Below are positions 52,973 through 60,879 of a stretch of 64,000 bases of DNA, piece after piece; position 1 is the first letter of the stretch, and the number at the start of each line of letters is the position of its first letter. The notes beneath the pieces are model-generated. The model had not been told where the DNA came from. It was given only the letters and a program-made list of their open reading frames with translations, and did no database searches. Origin of the DNA: JAKVCB01 sp963578605. Its GTDB lineage: Bacteria; Planctomycetota; Planctomycetia; Pirellulales; Lacipirellulaceae. The translations under genes and the position numbers were made by a program. Location of the stretch: the NCBI GenBank assembly GCA_963578605.1, contig CAUZEA010000009.1, positions 29,396-93,395 of the forward strand. Direction: 5' to 3'.

Positions 52973-54790
52973 CTAACCTTTCAGATGGACCAGAAGTAGC
53001 GCGATATCGGCTGGCGTGATGCCGCTGATTCGACTCGCCTGTGCCAGGTTCAGGGGTCGAATGCGGGAAAGCTTTTCCCGCGCCTCACTTCGCATGTGGG
53101 TTATTTTGTCGTAAGCGAACGACTCCGGGATTCGTTTTTCGGCGAGCCGCTGTTGGCGATCGACATCCAGTTGTTGGCGGGCGACGTAGCCAGCGTACTT
53201 GACGTCGTACAGCACCCCGTTGGCGACTACGGTCGGCACTTCCGCCAGGGCGGGAGCAACGCGCACGGCGTCAGCCCAACTCGCTTCGGGGCGGCGGAGA
53301 AACTTGGTCAGTGGCATGCCGACGACAGACGTCGTATCAAGGACGGTTTTGACGCGATCGATCACGGCCATTTTTTCCTGCAAGCGATGCCACCTCGAAT
53401 CGTCAGCCAGACCATGTTCCCAGGCCAGCGGTGTCAAGCGGCGGTCGGCGTTGTCGTGTCGCAGCAGGATTCGGAACTCGGCCCGGCTGGTAAACATGCG
53501 GTAAGGTTCGTCGACGCTACAGGTCACCAGATCATCGATCAAGACACCAATGTAGGCGGTGTCGCGGCTTAGCAAGAGAGGGTTCTTCTGGGCGAGTGCC
53601 AGAGCTGCATTCGCGCCGGCTATCAAACCTTGTGCTGCTGCTTCTTCGTATCCGGTGGTGCCATTAATCTGACCGGCGAAGTAAAGTCCTCCAATGCGTT
53701 TGGTTTCCAGGGTGGGATGGAGCTGGTGGGGCGGTGCATAATCATACTCGACTGCGTAGCCATAACGCATGATCTGAGCGTGCTCTAACCCTTGGATGAG
53801 TGGAAACATTGCGTCTTGAACGTCGCGTGGCAAACTGGTCGAAATTCCGTTGACATACACTTCCAAGGTGTTTCTTCCCTCGGGTTCCAGAAAAAGCTGA
53901 TGCTGATCTTTGTGAGCAAACCGAATGACCTTGTCCTCGATCGACGGGCAGTAACGCGGCCCGCTCGACTCGATTTGCCCGCTGTACATCGGGGCACGTT
54001 CCAGGTTGGCGCGAATCAAGTCGTGCACCGCGGGGTTCGTATAGGTGATGTGGCAGGGAATTTGAGTTTGGGTCAGCTTGTCGGTGAGGAATGAAAAAGG
54101 TTGAGGCTGTTCATCTGGGGGCTGTAGTTCGACCTTATCGAAATCAATGGTCCGTCCGTTCAGCCGAGGCGGTGTACCGGTCTTAAAGCGTGCGAGCTGA
54201 AATCCGAGACGTGAGAGGGCAGCGCTAATTCCTGCGGAAGTGCCTTCGCCGGCGCGACCGCCCGGAGTCTGTGTCTCGCCCGTATGCATGCGTGCCTGCA
54301 AAAAGGTCCCGGTGGTGAGCACAACCACCGGTGCTTGATAGGTGACCTCTCCAACCGCTCTGACGCCGACGATTCGCATTTTACCGGAGGAAGAATCGGT
54401 CAACAGGTCGGTGACCACTTCCTGGCGGAGTTCGAGGTTGGGTGCCGACTCGACAAGACGCTTGATCTCTGCCTGGTACGCTTTTTTGTCGGCTTGGGCA
54501 CGGGGGCTGTGCATGGCCGGGCCCTTGCGGCGATTGAGCAGGCGGAACTGAATGCCGGTCGCGTCGATCGCGCGCCCCATGACGCCTCCCAGGGCGTCGA
54601 TTTCGCGGACGATTTGCCCTTTGCCAATGCCACCAATGGCCGGGTTGCAGCTCATCTGCCCGACGGTGTCGCAGTTGGTCGTTAACAGGGCCGTTTTTGC
54701 CCCCAGGCGTGCAGCCGCCAGCGCGGCCTCGGTTCCGGCGTGGCCGGCTCCGACCACCAGGATGTCGTAATCGTAAGTCGTTTCCTTCAT
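52973..54790 (-). CDS. mnmG: tRNA uridine-5-carboxymethylaminomethyl modification enzyme MnmG (GidA)
   Basis: With MnmE this FAD enzyme builds the carboxymethylaminomethyl group on the wobble uridine of several tRNAs. The 605 residues show the FAD loop DYDILVVGAGHAGTEAALAA and LLTTNCDTVGQMSCNPAIGG. The GidA signatures GRAGEGTSAGISAALSRLGF and KTGTPPRLNGRTIDFDKVEL follow, with GQINGTTGYEEAAAQGLIAG as the second FAD contact and a C-terminal helical domain (YVARQQLDVDRQQRLAEKRI). I chose the ATG at 54790; the frame is open to 54934 but that text is unlike the family. mnmE is not in the window. Confidence 0.97.
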   Translation of the reverse strand: MKETTYDYDILVVGAGHAGTEAALAAARLGAKTALLTTNCDTVGQMSCNPAIGGIGKGQIVREIDALGGVMGRAIDATGIQFRLLNRRKGPAMHSPRAQADKKAYQAEIKRLVESAPNLELRQEVVTDLLTDSSSGKMRIVGVRAVGEVTYQAPVVVLTTGTFLQARMHTGETQTPGGRAGEGTSAGISAALSRLGFQLARFKTGTPPRLNGRTIDFDKVELQPPDEQPQPFSFLTDKLTQTQIPCHITYTNPAVHDLIRANLERAPMYSGQIESSGPRYCPSIEDKVIRFAHKDQHQLFLEPEGRNTLEVYVNGISTSLPRDVQDAMFPLIQGLEHAQIMRYGYAVEYDYAPPHQLHPTLETKRIGGLYFAGQINGTTGYEEAAAQGLIAGANAALALAQKNPLLLSRDTAYIGVLIDDLVTCSVDEPYRMFTSRAEFRILLRHDNADRRLTPLAWEHGLADDSRWHRLQEKMAVIDRVKTVLDTTSVVGMPLTKFLRRPEASWADAVRVAPALAEVPTVVANGVLYDVKYAGYVARQQLDVDRQQRLAEKRIPESFAYDKITHMRSEAREKLSRIRPLNLAQASRISGITPADIALLLVHLKG

Positions 54791-55089
54791 GCCCTCCAGC
54801 GTAACGGACTGGAGGGTGAACGCAACAGCCTGCCTGGGCGGGACGAACCGTGTAGCGCCGGTGTTGAAGTCCCACGTGCCAGCCCTCCGACAGCAACCAC
54901 GCGGAGCTTGTGGTGGTCTTGAGGAAAGCGTCATCGGCCAGAAACACGCCGTTGAGCTAAAAAATTTGATAGCCTTCCCGCATCGACCAACAGCGGTTCA
55001 GACGAAAAACAGCCGTCAGCGACGCGTCTGCCGGCAAAGAACTCGCGGAGCCTTGGTGAACGGCTTCGCGCCGGCAACCCGTTGAGAGG

Positions 55090-56136
55090 CTACATTGCCG
55101 CACTCAAAAGAGCGATGCAAGCATCGACTTGCTCGTCGGTGCCAACGGAGATTCGCAGACCATCTTCCCAGTCTGGATAGTTCATGTAACGTACCAGCAC
55201 GCCACTATCTTTTAGTTTGCGGTAAAGCGGCTCGACAGCGATGGTAGGGTGCGGATTCCAGATAAAGTTTGCCTGGGAGGCAACGCTTGCGAAACCGAGT
55301 TCCTGCATCTGAGCGAAGAGCCGCTGGCGTGTTGCCCGAATCGTCGCCTGATTCTGGGTCAGCCAGGCCTGGTCGTCGATGGCTGCCGTCGCGCCAGCGA
55401 TCGACAGGGCGTCACAGTTGTAGGAGTCTTTGATCTTGGTGAGTTGCTCGATCATATGCGGCTGGCCGACGAGGAACCCAAATCTGAGGCCAGCCAACGC
55501 GTAAGATTTACTGAGCGAACGTGTGACCAGAACCTTTTCATTTTCGGCGACCAGGCTCATGCAATGATCATCGGCAAAATCGACGTAGGCTTCGTCGACG
55601 ACCAACGGGCAGGGGAGGGCGTCCGCAATTTCGGCGACCTGTTGCGGCGCAAGTGCTGTACCCGAGGGACTATTGGGATTCGCCAGATAGGCCAGCTTCA
55701 ATCGCGCATCGCCTGCCGTGAATGCCGGCCCCAGGCTCCAATCGGGCTGGTACGAAACAACATCGCACTGGCCGCCCTGAATTTCTGCGAGCGTGCGATA
55801 GTAAACATAGCTCGGATTGGCCATCCGTACGCGATCGCCCGGTTCCACGAAGGCACGGGTCACAATCGTGAGCAGATCGTCACTCCCATTGCCACACAGG
55901 ATCCACTCCGGGTCGCACCCGAGTACTTCACCGGCCCGAATGCGAAACGCGGTGGCCAACGGATCGGGGTATTTTTGAAGCCCCTGCTGGATCATGTGGC
56001 CAATCGCTGCCTTCACCTTGGGAGAGCAGGGGTAAGGATTCTCGTTGGTGTTGAGCTTGATGAACTTATCGCCCTGGGGCTGTTCGCCGGGGACGTAACC
56101 AGCCATTTGCTCAATGTTGCTGCGGAAGAATGACAT
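55090..56136 (-). CDS. hisC: Histidinol-phosphate aminotransferase
   Basis: HisC is a PLP enzyme that makes histidinol phosphate. The 348-residue protein shows KFIKLNTNENPYPCSPKVKA, ILCGNGSDDLLTIVTRAFVE, YLANPNSPSGTALAPQQ and the PLP-lysine loop RSLSKSYALAGLRFGFLVG, followed by the C-terminal domain with ISVGTDEQVDACIALLSA. I chose the ATG at 56136, where the family sequence begins (MSFFRSNIEQMAGYVPG). The frame stays open upstream only because it crosses the 8-base repeat array (56151-56238), where it reads a LRTSEPPN-type repeat that is not family sequence. It is downstream of hisD on the same strand. Confidence 0.96.
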   Translation of the reverse strand: MSFFRSNIEQMAGYVPGEQPQGDKFIKLNTNENPYPCSPKVKAAIGHMIQQGLQKYPDPLATAFRIRAGEVLGCDPEWILCGNGSDDLLTIVTRAFVEPGDRVRMANPSYVYYRTLAEIQGGQCDVVSYQPDWSLGPAFTAGDARLKLAYLANPNSPSGTALAPQQVAEIADALPCPLVVDEAYVDFADDHCMSLVAENEKVLVTRSLSKSYALAGLRFGFLVGQPHMIEQLTKIKDSYNCDALSIAGATAAIDDQAWLTQNQATIRATRQRLFAQMQELGFASVASQANFIWNPHPTIAVEPLYRKLKDSGVLVRYMNYPDWEDGLRISVGTDEQVDACIALLSAAM

Positions 56137-56150
56137 GCGGTATGTGGGAG

Positions 56151-56238
56151 TTCGGAGGTTCGGAGGTTCGGAGGTTCGGAGGTTCGGAGGTTCGGAGGTT
56201 CGGAGGTTCGGAGGTTCGGAGGTTCGGAGGTTCGGAGG
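56151..56238. repeat. Eleven copies of an 8-base tandem repeat between hisD and hisC
   Basis: The unit TTCGGAGG is repeated eleven times exactly with no spacer, ending 101 bases after hisD on the transcript and 14 bases before the hisC ATG. On the coding strand the unit reads CCTCCGAA. Eight is not a multiple of three, so copy-number change shifts any frame that reads through. The plus-strand text GGAGG matches the Shine-Dalgarno core; the coding strand carries its complement. Confidence 0.95.
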
Positions 56239-56338
56239 GTGAAGACGGGCGCTACAACGACCCGGCGGCAATCTTGGCGACCCAGGTCGCAATCTACGAG
56301 CCGACGCTCTCGTGGGCTGACTTGAACCCCCGCTGTTT

Positions 56339-57730
56339 CTAAGCCTTGCTTCGCCGGAGTGCAACACTTTGCCAGTGACCGGGCAGTCCTTCTATTTCCG
56401 CCATCTGGCGGACCTGTTCGGCCACCTCATCCAGACCGATTTGACTGTATTGAATCACACTGTTGGACCGCAGGAAATCATTACAGGACAATCCACTGGC
56501 AAAACGGGCAGTCGCGCCTGTGGGCAGCACGTGGGAGGGGCCAGCGACATAGTCCCCGAGTGCAACCGGGCTCAGCGGGCCAACGAAAACTGCTCCGGCG
56601 CAACGGATCTGTTCGAGTAATTCGTCGGCATCCTCACACGATAAATGCAAATGTTCTGTGGCAAGGGTATTGGCCAAATCCGCAGCTTCGTTCCGATCCT
56701 TGACCAGGATGAGAGCCCCGAAAGCTTCCAGCGATTCCTGTGCCAGTTTTCCTCGTGCCAGGCTTGCCAATTGGGTTTCCAGTTCCCCTGCCACCTCGTC
56801 GAGCAACCCTTCGACCCAGGTTATCAGGATTGCCGAACCGGGTGCATGTTCAGCCTGGGCGATTAAATCGGCAGCGGTCCAATCGGCTCGGGCAGTCTGG
56901 TCGGCGATGACAATCACCTCACTGGGTCCGGCAATCGAATCGATGTCGACTTCACCGAAGACGTGTTTCTTGGCCAGGGCCACGAATAGATTACCCGGCC
57001 CCACGATTTTGTCGACTTGTGGCAGCACAAAACCATCCGGCGGATGCACCTCCTTGGTTTCTTGCAACCCGTACGCCAGCGCCGCGACGGCTTGCGCTCC
57101 ACCGATGCGGTAAACCTCGCGAATTCCCAACTCATGGCAGGTGGCGAGCAAGTCCTGGTTATACGATCCAAAGTCGGTGGGGGGGGCGACGACGGCGATT
57201 TCAGCGACTCCGGCTGTCTGGGCAGGGACGGCGGTCATCAGCACGGTCGATGGGTAGGCCGCGGCACCCCCTGGAACACAAATTCCCACACGCCCCAGCG
57301 GCAGGTACCGCTGCCGCAGGGAACCCTTTCCGACCGTGTCGACCCACACGTCTTTGTGCAGAATATGGGTCTGGAATTCCACGATGCGATCCCGAATCTG
57401 GCCGATCGTGGCCAAAAATTCGGGCGTAGCAGCGGCATGGGCGGCAGCCAACTCATCTTCGCCAACCCGCAGCGTCGCAGCGGTCAAGGACACTCCGTCG
57501 AGTTTGGCTGAATAGTCAAGTACTGCTGTGAGGCCCCGCTGGCGGACATCGTGGCAAATTCGCTCAACGACCTGGACCGGCGTCAGCGGTTCCCCAAAAA
57601 CTTCGATCGTTTTCGCGCTACCTGCCGCACTGACGACATTTCCCTCCGGCGCCAGTTGACCGCGTAGTTGAGCGATGGCGACCGGGGCATCCGGGGCTCG
57701 AGTATCGATACGTTGTATGCGGAGCGGCAT
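56339..57730 (-). CDS. hisD: Histidinol dehydrogenase
   Basis: HisD oxidises histidinol to histidine in two steps with NAD and zinc. The 463 residues show GRVGICVPGGAAAYPSTVLM, GGAQAVAALAYG, the signature IDSIAGPSEVIVIADQTA, and AEHAPGSA with its conserved glutamate/histidine pair. LATEHLHLSCED and GDYVAGPSHVLPTGATARF provide metal and substrate residues. All key positions look intact. It is followed on the same strand by a 200-base gap containing the 8-base repeat, then hisC. Divergent from the threonine aldolase. Confidence 0.97.
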   Translation of the reverse strand: MPLRIQRIDTRAPDAPVAIAQLRGQLAPEGNVVSAAGSAKTIEVFGEPLTPVQVVERICHDVRQRGLTAVLDYSAKLDGVSLTAATLRVGEDELAAAHAAATPEFLATIGQIRDRIVEFQTHILHKDVWVDTVGKGSLRQRYLPLGRVGICVPGGAAAYPSTVLMTAVPAQTAGVAEIAVVAPPTDFGSYNQDLLATCHELGIREVYRIGGAQAVAALAYGLQETKEVHPPDGFVLPQVDKIVGPGNLFVALAKKHVFGEVDIDSIAGPSEVIVIADQTARADWTAADLIAQAEHAPGSAILITWVEGLLDEVAGELETQLASLARGKLAQESLEAFGALILVKDRNEAADLANTLATEHLHLSCEDADELLEQIRCAGAVFVGPLSPVALGDYVAGPSHVLPTGATARFASGLSCNDFLRSNSVIQYSQIGLDEVAEQVRQMAEIEGLPGHWQSVALRRSKA

Positions 57731-57830
57731 CGGCGACAGGGGGAGTCAATCTCGCTTGAACTTGGGCCACAAGACGATGATAATCAAGGGGCGTCCCTAT
57801 TCTCACCTGAAGTGATGGAAAAGAAAACCC

Positions 57831-58907
57831 ATGCAAACCAAACCAATTGACCTGCGAAGTGATACCGTGACCCGTCCCACTCAGGATATGCGTGCCGTAA
57901 TCGCGAACGCGGAAGTTGGGGACGATGTTTTTGGTGACGATCCGACGGTCAATCGCCTTCAGGAGCAGGTGGCGGATCTGCTGGGGAAAGAAGCGGCTAT
58001 TTTTGTCCCTTCCGGGACGATGAGCAATCAAATTGGGGTACGGCTTCATTGTAGCGGAGGAGATGAATTTCTCTGTGACTCGGAGTGCCACATCTTCAAT
58101 TACGAGCAGGGAGCCTTCGCACAGTTGTTTGGGATTTCAGTGAACCCCCTGCCGGGGAAAAACGGATGTTTAGAATCGCAGCAAGTGACGGACCATATCC
58201 GGCGGATTGATGATCACCAGTGTCGTACCCGGCTGCTCTGCCTGGAAAATACCCTGAATCGGGGCGGAGGACGAATCCTTCCTTTCGACACGACAAGCCA
58301 GTTGTGCCAGGTAGCTCACCAGCACGATTTGGCCACCCATCTCGACGGGGCGCGGCTTTTTAATGCGGTCGTGGCCACTGGAATTTCAGCTGCCCAGTGG
58401 GCTGGCCATTTCGACACGGTAAGCGTCTGTTTCAGCAAGGGGCTGGGAGCCCCGGTTGGTTCGGCACTGTGCGGCCCGGCAGATTTGATCCGGCAGGCAA
58501 GGCGGCACCGCAAAGCTTTGGGAGGGGGAATGCGGCAGGTGGGAGTCCTTGCTGCGGCCGCACTTTACTCCCTCGAAAACCACGTCGAGCGGCTGGCTGA
58601 GGATCATGAAAAAGCGAGCCTGCTGGGCGAAGCCGTGCGCGCGATGCCCGGACTGTCGTTACTGTCTGACCAGGTTGACACCAACATCGTCATTTTCGAC
58701 ATTGCGCCACATTTGGGGACGGCAGAGCTATTTTTCCAGCGGCTCGAGGAATTGGGTGTACTGATAAATGTATCTTCGCAAAGACGTGTCCGCGCCGTGA
58801 CACACTTGGATGTATCACTGGAACAAATCCATCAGACGATCGAGGCGATCGGTTCTGTGGTCGAAGCTGCTGTAGCCCAGCCTGCCGTGCTGGATAGCAT
58901 CGGCTGA
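57831..58907 (+). CDS. ltaE: Low-specificity L-threonine aldolase
   Basis: This PLP enzyme splits threonine to glycine and acetaldehyde. The 358-residue product shows IDLRSDTVTRPTQDMRAVIA, DDVFGDDPTVNRLQEQVADL, VPSGTMSNQIGVRLHC, the histidine/aspartate pair LATHLDGARLFNAVVATG and the PLP-lysine loop CFSKGLGAPVGSALCGP. The set is typical of the beta-eliminating low-specificity type. It is divergent from hisD across 100 bases. Confidence in the exact substrate range is lower than in the family. Confidence 0.94.
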   Translation: MQTKPIDLRSDTVTRPTQDMRAVIANAEVGDDVFGDDPTVNRLQEQVADLLGKEAAIFVPSGTMSNQIGVRLHCSGGDEFLCDSECHIFNYEQGAFAQLFGISVNPLPGKNGCLESQQVTDHIRRIDDHQCRTRLLCLENTLNRGGGRILPFDTTSQLCQVAHQHDLATHLDGARLFNAVVATGISAAQWAGHFDTVSVCFSKGLGAPVGSALCGPADLIRQARRHRKALGGGMRQVGVLAAAALYSLENHVERLAEDHEKASLLGEAVRAMPGLSLLSDQVDTNIVIFDIAPHLGTAELFFQRLEELGVLINVSSQRRVRAVTHLDVSLEQIHQTIEAIGSVVEAAVAQPAVLDSIG

Positions 58908-58967
58908 AATACCGCTGGCTAAAACAAGGCCGGCTGACCAACTTCTTGTTTTGTGCTAAGCGAGCGG

Positions 58968-60659
58968 ATGGCAAAATTTCCGATTCATGTTGATGTCGAC
59001 CAGCCCCGCAGTGTTCGATCACGACGTAAACGGCATCAGCTGATTACGGTCGCGACGATCCTGGGTCTCCTCGCCCTGGTTTTGCTGTGGATGGGACTCA
59101 ACTTGCTCCGCTCCCGAGGGAAAGAGCGCGCTGGATCGGCGCCACCCCATGCCGCCAATTCTTCGGATAAGCAGGTTGCGGAAAGTAGACCGCAAACTGT
59201 CGCCCCCTCTACGCCGGATCAACCACCCCTGGAACGCCAATCCGTGCCGCAGACCATTGCCGATGATGGTCAAACACTATGGGCATCTCCAACTTCTGGA
59301 AAGCCCCTGGACCTCGCTTTTTTGCCACCCGGTTGCCAAATCTTCTTCGCGCTTCGTCCCGCCGATCTCCTCAGCCACCCGGAGGGCGAAAAAGTGCTTG
59401 CCGCCGCTGGGCCACTGGCTGAGCAGGCAGTCCAATTCATCACCCGGACATCCGGAGTTCAACTCGCCGAGATGGCCCAATTAGTCATCGGACTGCGGGT
59501 TCTGCCCGGCGGTGACTGGGACGCCACCATGGTCATTCGCCCAGTTGAAATGAGCAAACTGAAAGAAGTGATTGCAAGTTTCTCTGATACCACGATCCAA
59601 AAGCATGCCGGACAAAGTTATACCGTGCGAGACCGGTGGGCCTGTTACGTACCCGCGACTGGCGGAGCCGACAGATTCGTCATGACGGCGGCGGAAAATA
59701 TGGCCGACGTTCTGGATTTGGAGGGTCAACCACCCCCTTTGCGGCGTGATCTGGAACAACTCGTCGAGGCGACCGATTCCGATCGCATGATGACGTTGTT
59801 AGTCGCTCCCAATTACTTGTGGAGTGAGGGCAAGAGTTTGTTCAGTGGATCGGCGGCAAGACTTGAAAAACCCCTGATCTGGTTTGCGGGGGAAGGGCTC
59901 ACCGCCCTTGCGATCAGTTTGCATTGGGACGAAAACTTCTTCGTGGAACTCCTCGCAGCAGCCACGATTGATACCGCAGAGCATATCCTGGCTAAACGGT
60001 TCAGCGAACGAGTTGAACAACTTCCCGCTGGAATCGAAGATTACGTGTTTCAACTCGACATTCAGCCCTATGGTCGACGATTACTTGCCCGTTTGCCAGA
60101 GATGGTGCGGGCCCTCGCCCGCTACGCCCGAACTGGCCATGCCGAAGGATATGCCTTGGTTCGCTGTTACTTGCCACCGGAAGCGGGACAAAATCTCTTG
60201 CTCGCCGCCGAGTTGTCGCTGGTCGAACCGCTCCGCCAGATGGCAGCAACTCCCACTCCGAACGCTCCCGCCGCGAGCTCGGTCGAAGAGCGGTTAAATC
60301 AGGTCGCTTCCCTGAGTTTCTCTCGGGACACCCTCGAGGCGGCGCTGGAAACGCTGGGGCGGGAAGTCGGAGTTGAAATCGTCATTCTGGGAACGGATTT
60401 GCAGCTTGCAGGAATTACCAAAAACCAATCCTTTGGACTCGACGAGCAAAACCGGCCAGCAGGTGAAATCCTGCTCGAAATATTGAAGCTGGCCAATCCC
60501 GACAAATCGTCAACGGGCCTGACCGACCCTCGTCAGAAACTTGTTTACGTTGTCAAACCACTTCAACCGGGTGGGCCAAAAGTGATTGCCGTGACAACCC
60601 GGGATGCAGCCACCCGCCGAGGGGACCCACTTCCCGAAGCGTTCCACGGCGAACCGTAA
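58968..60659 (+). CDS. Membrane-anchored protein with a C-terminal STN/secretin-N0-like domain
   Basis: The 563-residue product has one membrane helix (VATILGLLALVLLWMGLNLL, about 24-46) after a basic N-terminus, then a polar spacer. A mixed alpha/beta middle follows with LDLAFLPPGCQIFFALRPAD. Near the end is a segment (RDTLEAALETLGREVGVEIV, then ILGTDLQLAGITKNQSFGLD and EILLEILKLANPD) resembling the STN/N0 domain of secretins and TonB-linked receptors. No secretin barrel follows. I do not recognise a named family; this looks like a planctomycete-type conserved protein. It is followed by a second STN-like protein on the same strand. Start at 58953 is possible. Confidence 0.7.
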   Translation: MAKFPIHVDVDQPRSVRSRRKRHQLITVATILGLLALVLLWMGLNLLRSRGKERAGSAPPHAANSSDKQVAESRPQTVAPSTPDQPPLERQSVPQTIADDGQTLWASPTSGKPLDLAFLPPGCQIFFALRPADLLSHPEGEKVLAAAGPLAEQAVQFITRTSGVQLAEMAQLVIGLRVLPGGDWDATMVIRPVEMSKLKEVIASFSDTTIQKHAGQSYTVRDRWACYVPATGGADRFVMTAAENMADVLDLEGQPPPLRRDLEQLVEATDSDRMMTLLVAPNYLWSEGKSLFSGSAARLEKPLIWFAGEGLTALAISLHWDENFFVELLAAATIDTAEHILAKRFSERVEQLPAGIEDYVFQLDIQPYGRRLLARLPEMVRALARYARTGHAEGYALVRCYLPPEAGQNLLLAAELSLVEPLRQMAATPTPNAPAASSVEERLNQVASLSFSRDTLEAALETLGREVGVEIVILGTDLQLAGITKNQSFGLDEQNRPAGEILLEILKLANPDKSSTGLTDPRQKLVYVVKPLQPGGPKVIAVTTRDAATRRGDPLPEAFHGEP

Positions 60660-60713
60660 CAGGCGGGACAATCGTGTCGATCAAAGCGATTGTGCCAACC
60701 GCGACTTGGCAAT

Positions 60714-60743
60714 TTGACACGGTGGTTTGACCGGCTGTGATAT
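60714..60743 (+). promoter_or_regulatory. Possible sigma-70-type promoter
   Basis: TTGACA (60714-60719) and TGATAT (60738-60743) are 18 bases apart, about 130 bases before the ATG of the zinc-ribbon/STN gene. The minus-10 match is imperfect. Confidence 0.3.
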
Positions 60744-60839
60744 GATGGAGAAAGCAGGCAATAGATTGGAGCACGTCAGACGAACCCGTTAGGTGGTTTG
60801 GGGCGACGCGGGGCATCATGCGCGAAGGCCCCGGGGCAC

Positions 60840-60879
60840 CATCCGCGAAGGCCATGAGTCATCCGCGAAGGCCATGAGT
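60840..60879 (+). repeat. 20-base duplication that contains the start codon
   Basis: CATCCGCGAAGGCCATGAGT occurs twice in a row at 60840-60859 and 60860-60879. A third, diverged copy (CATGCGCGAAGGCC) precedes them. The second copy holds the ATG of the zinc-ribbon/STN gene. The first copy has its own ATG (60854) opening a seven-codon frame (MSHPRRP) whose TGA overlaps that ATG. Confidence 0.85.

Noticed and set aside
56151..56238. CRISPR-like array
   Set aside because: The 8-base unit has no spacers. This is a simple tandem repeat.
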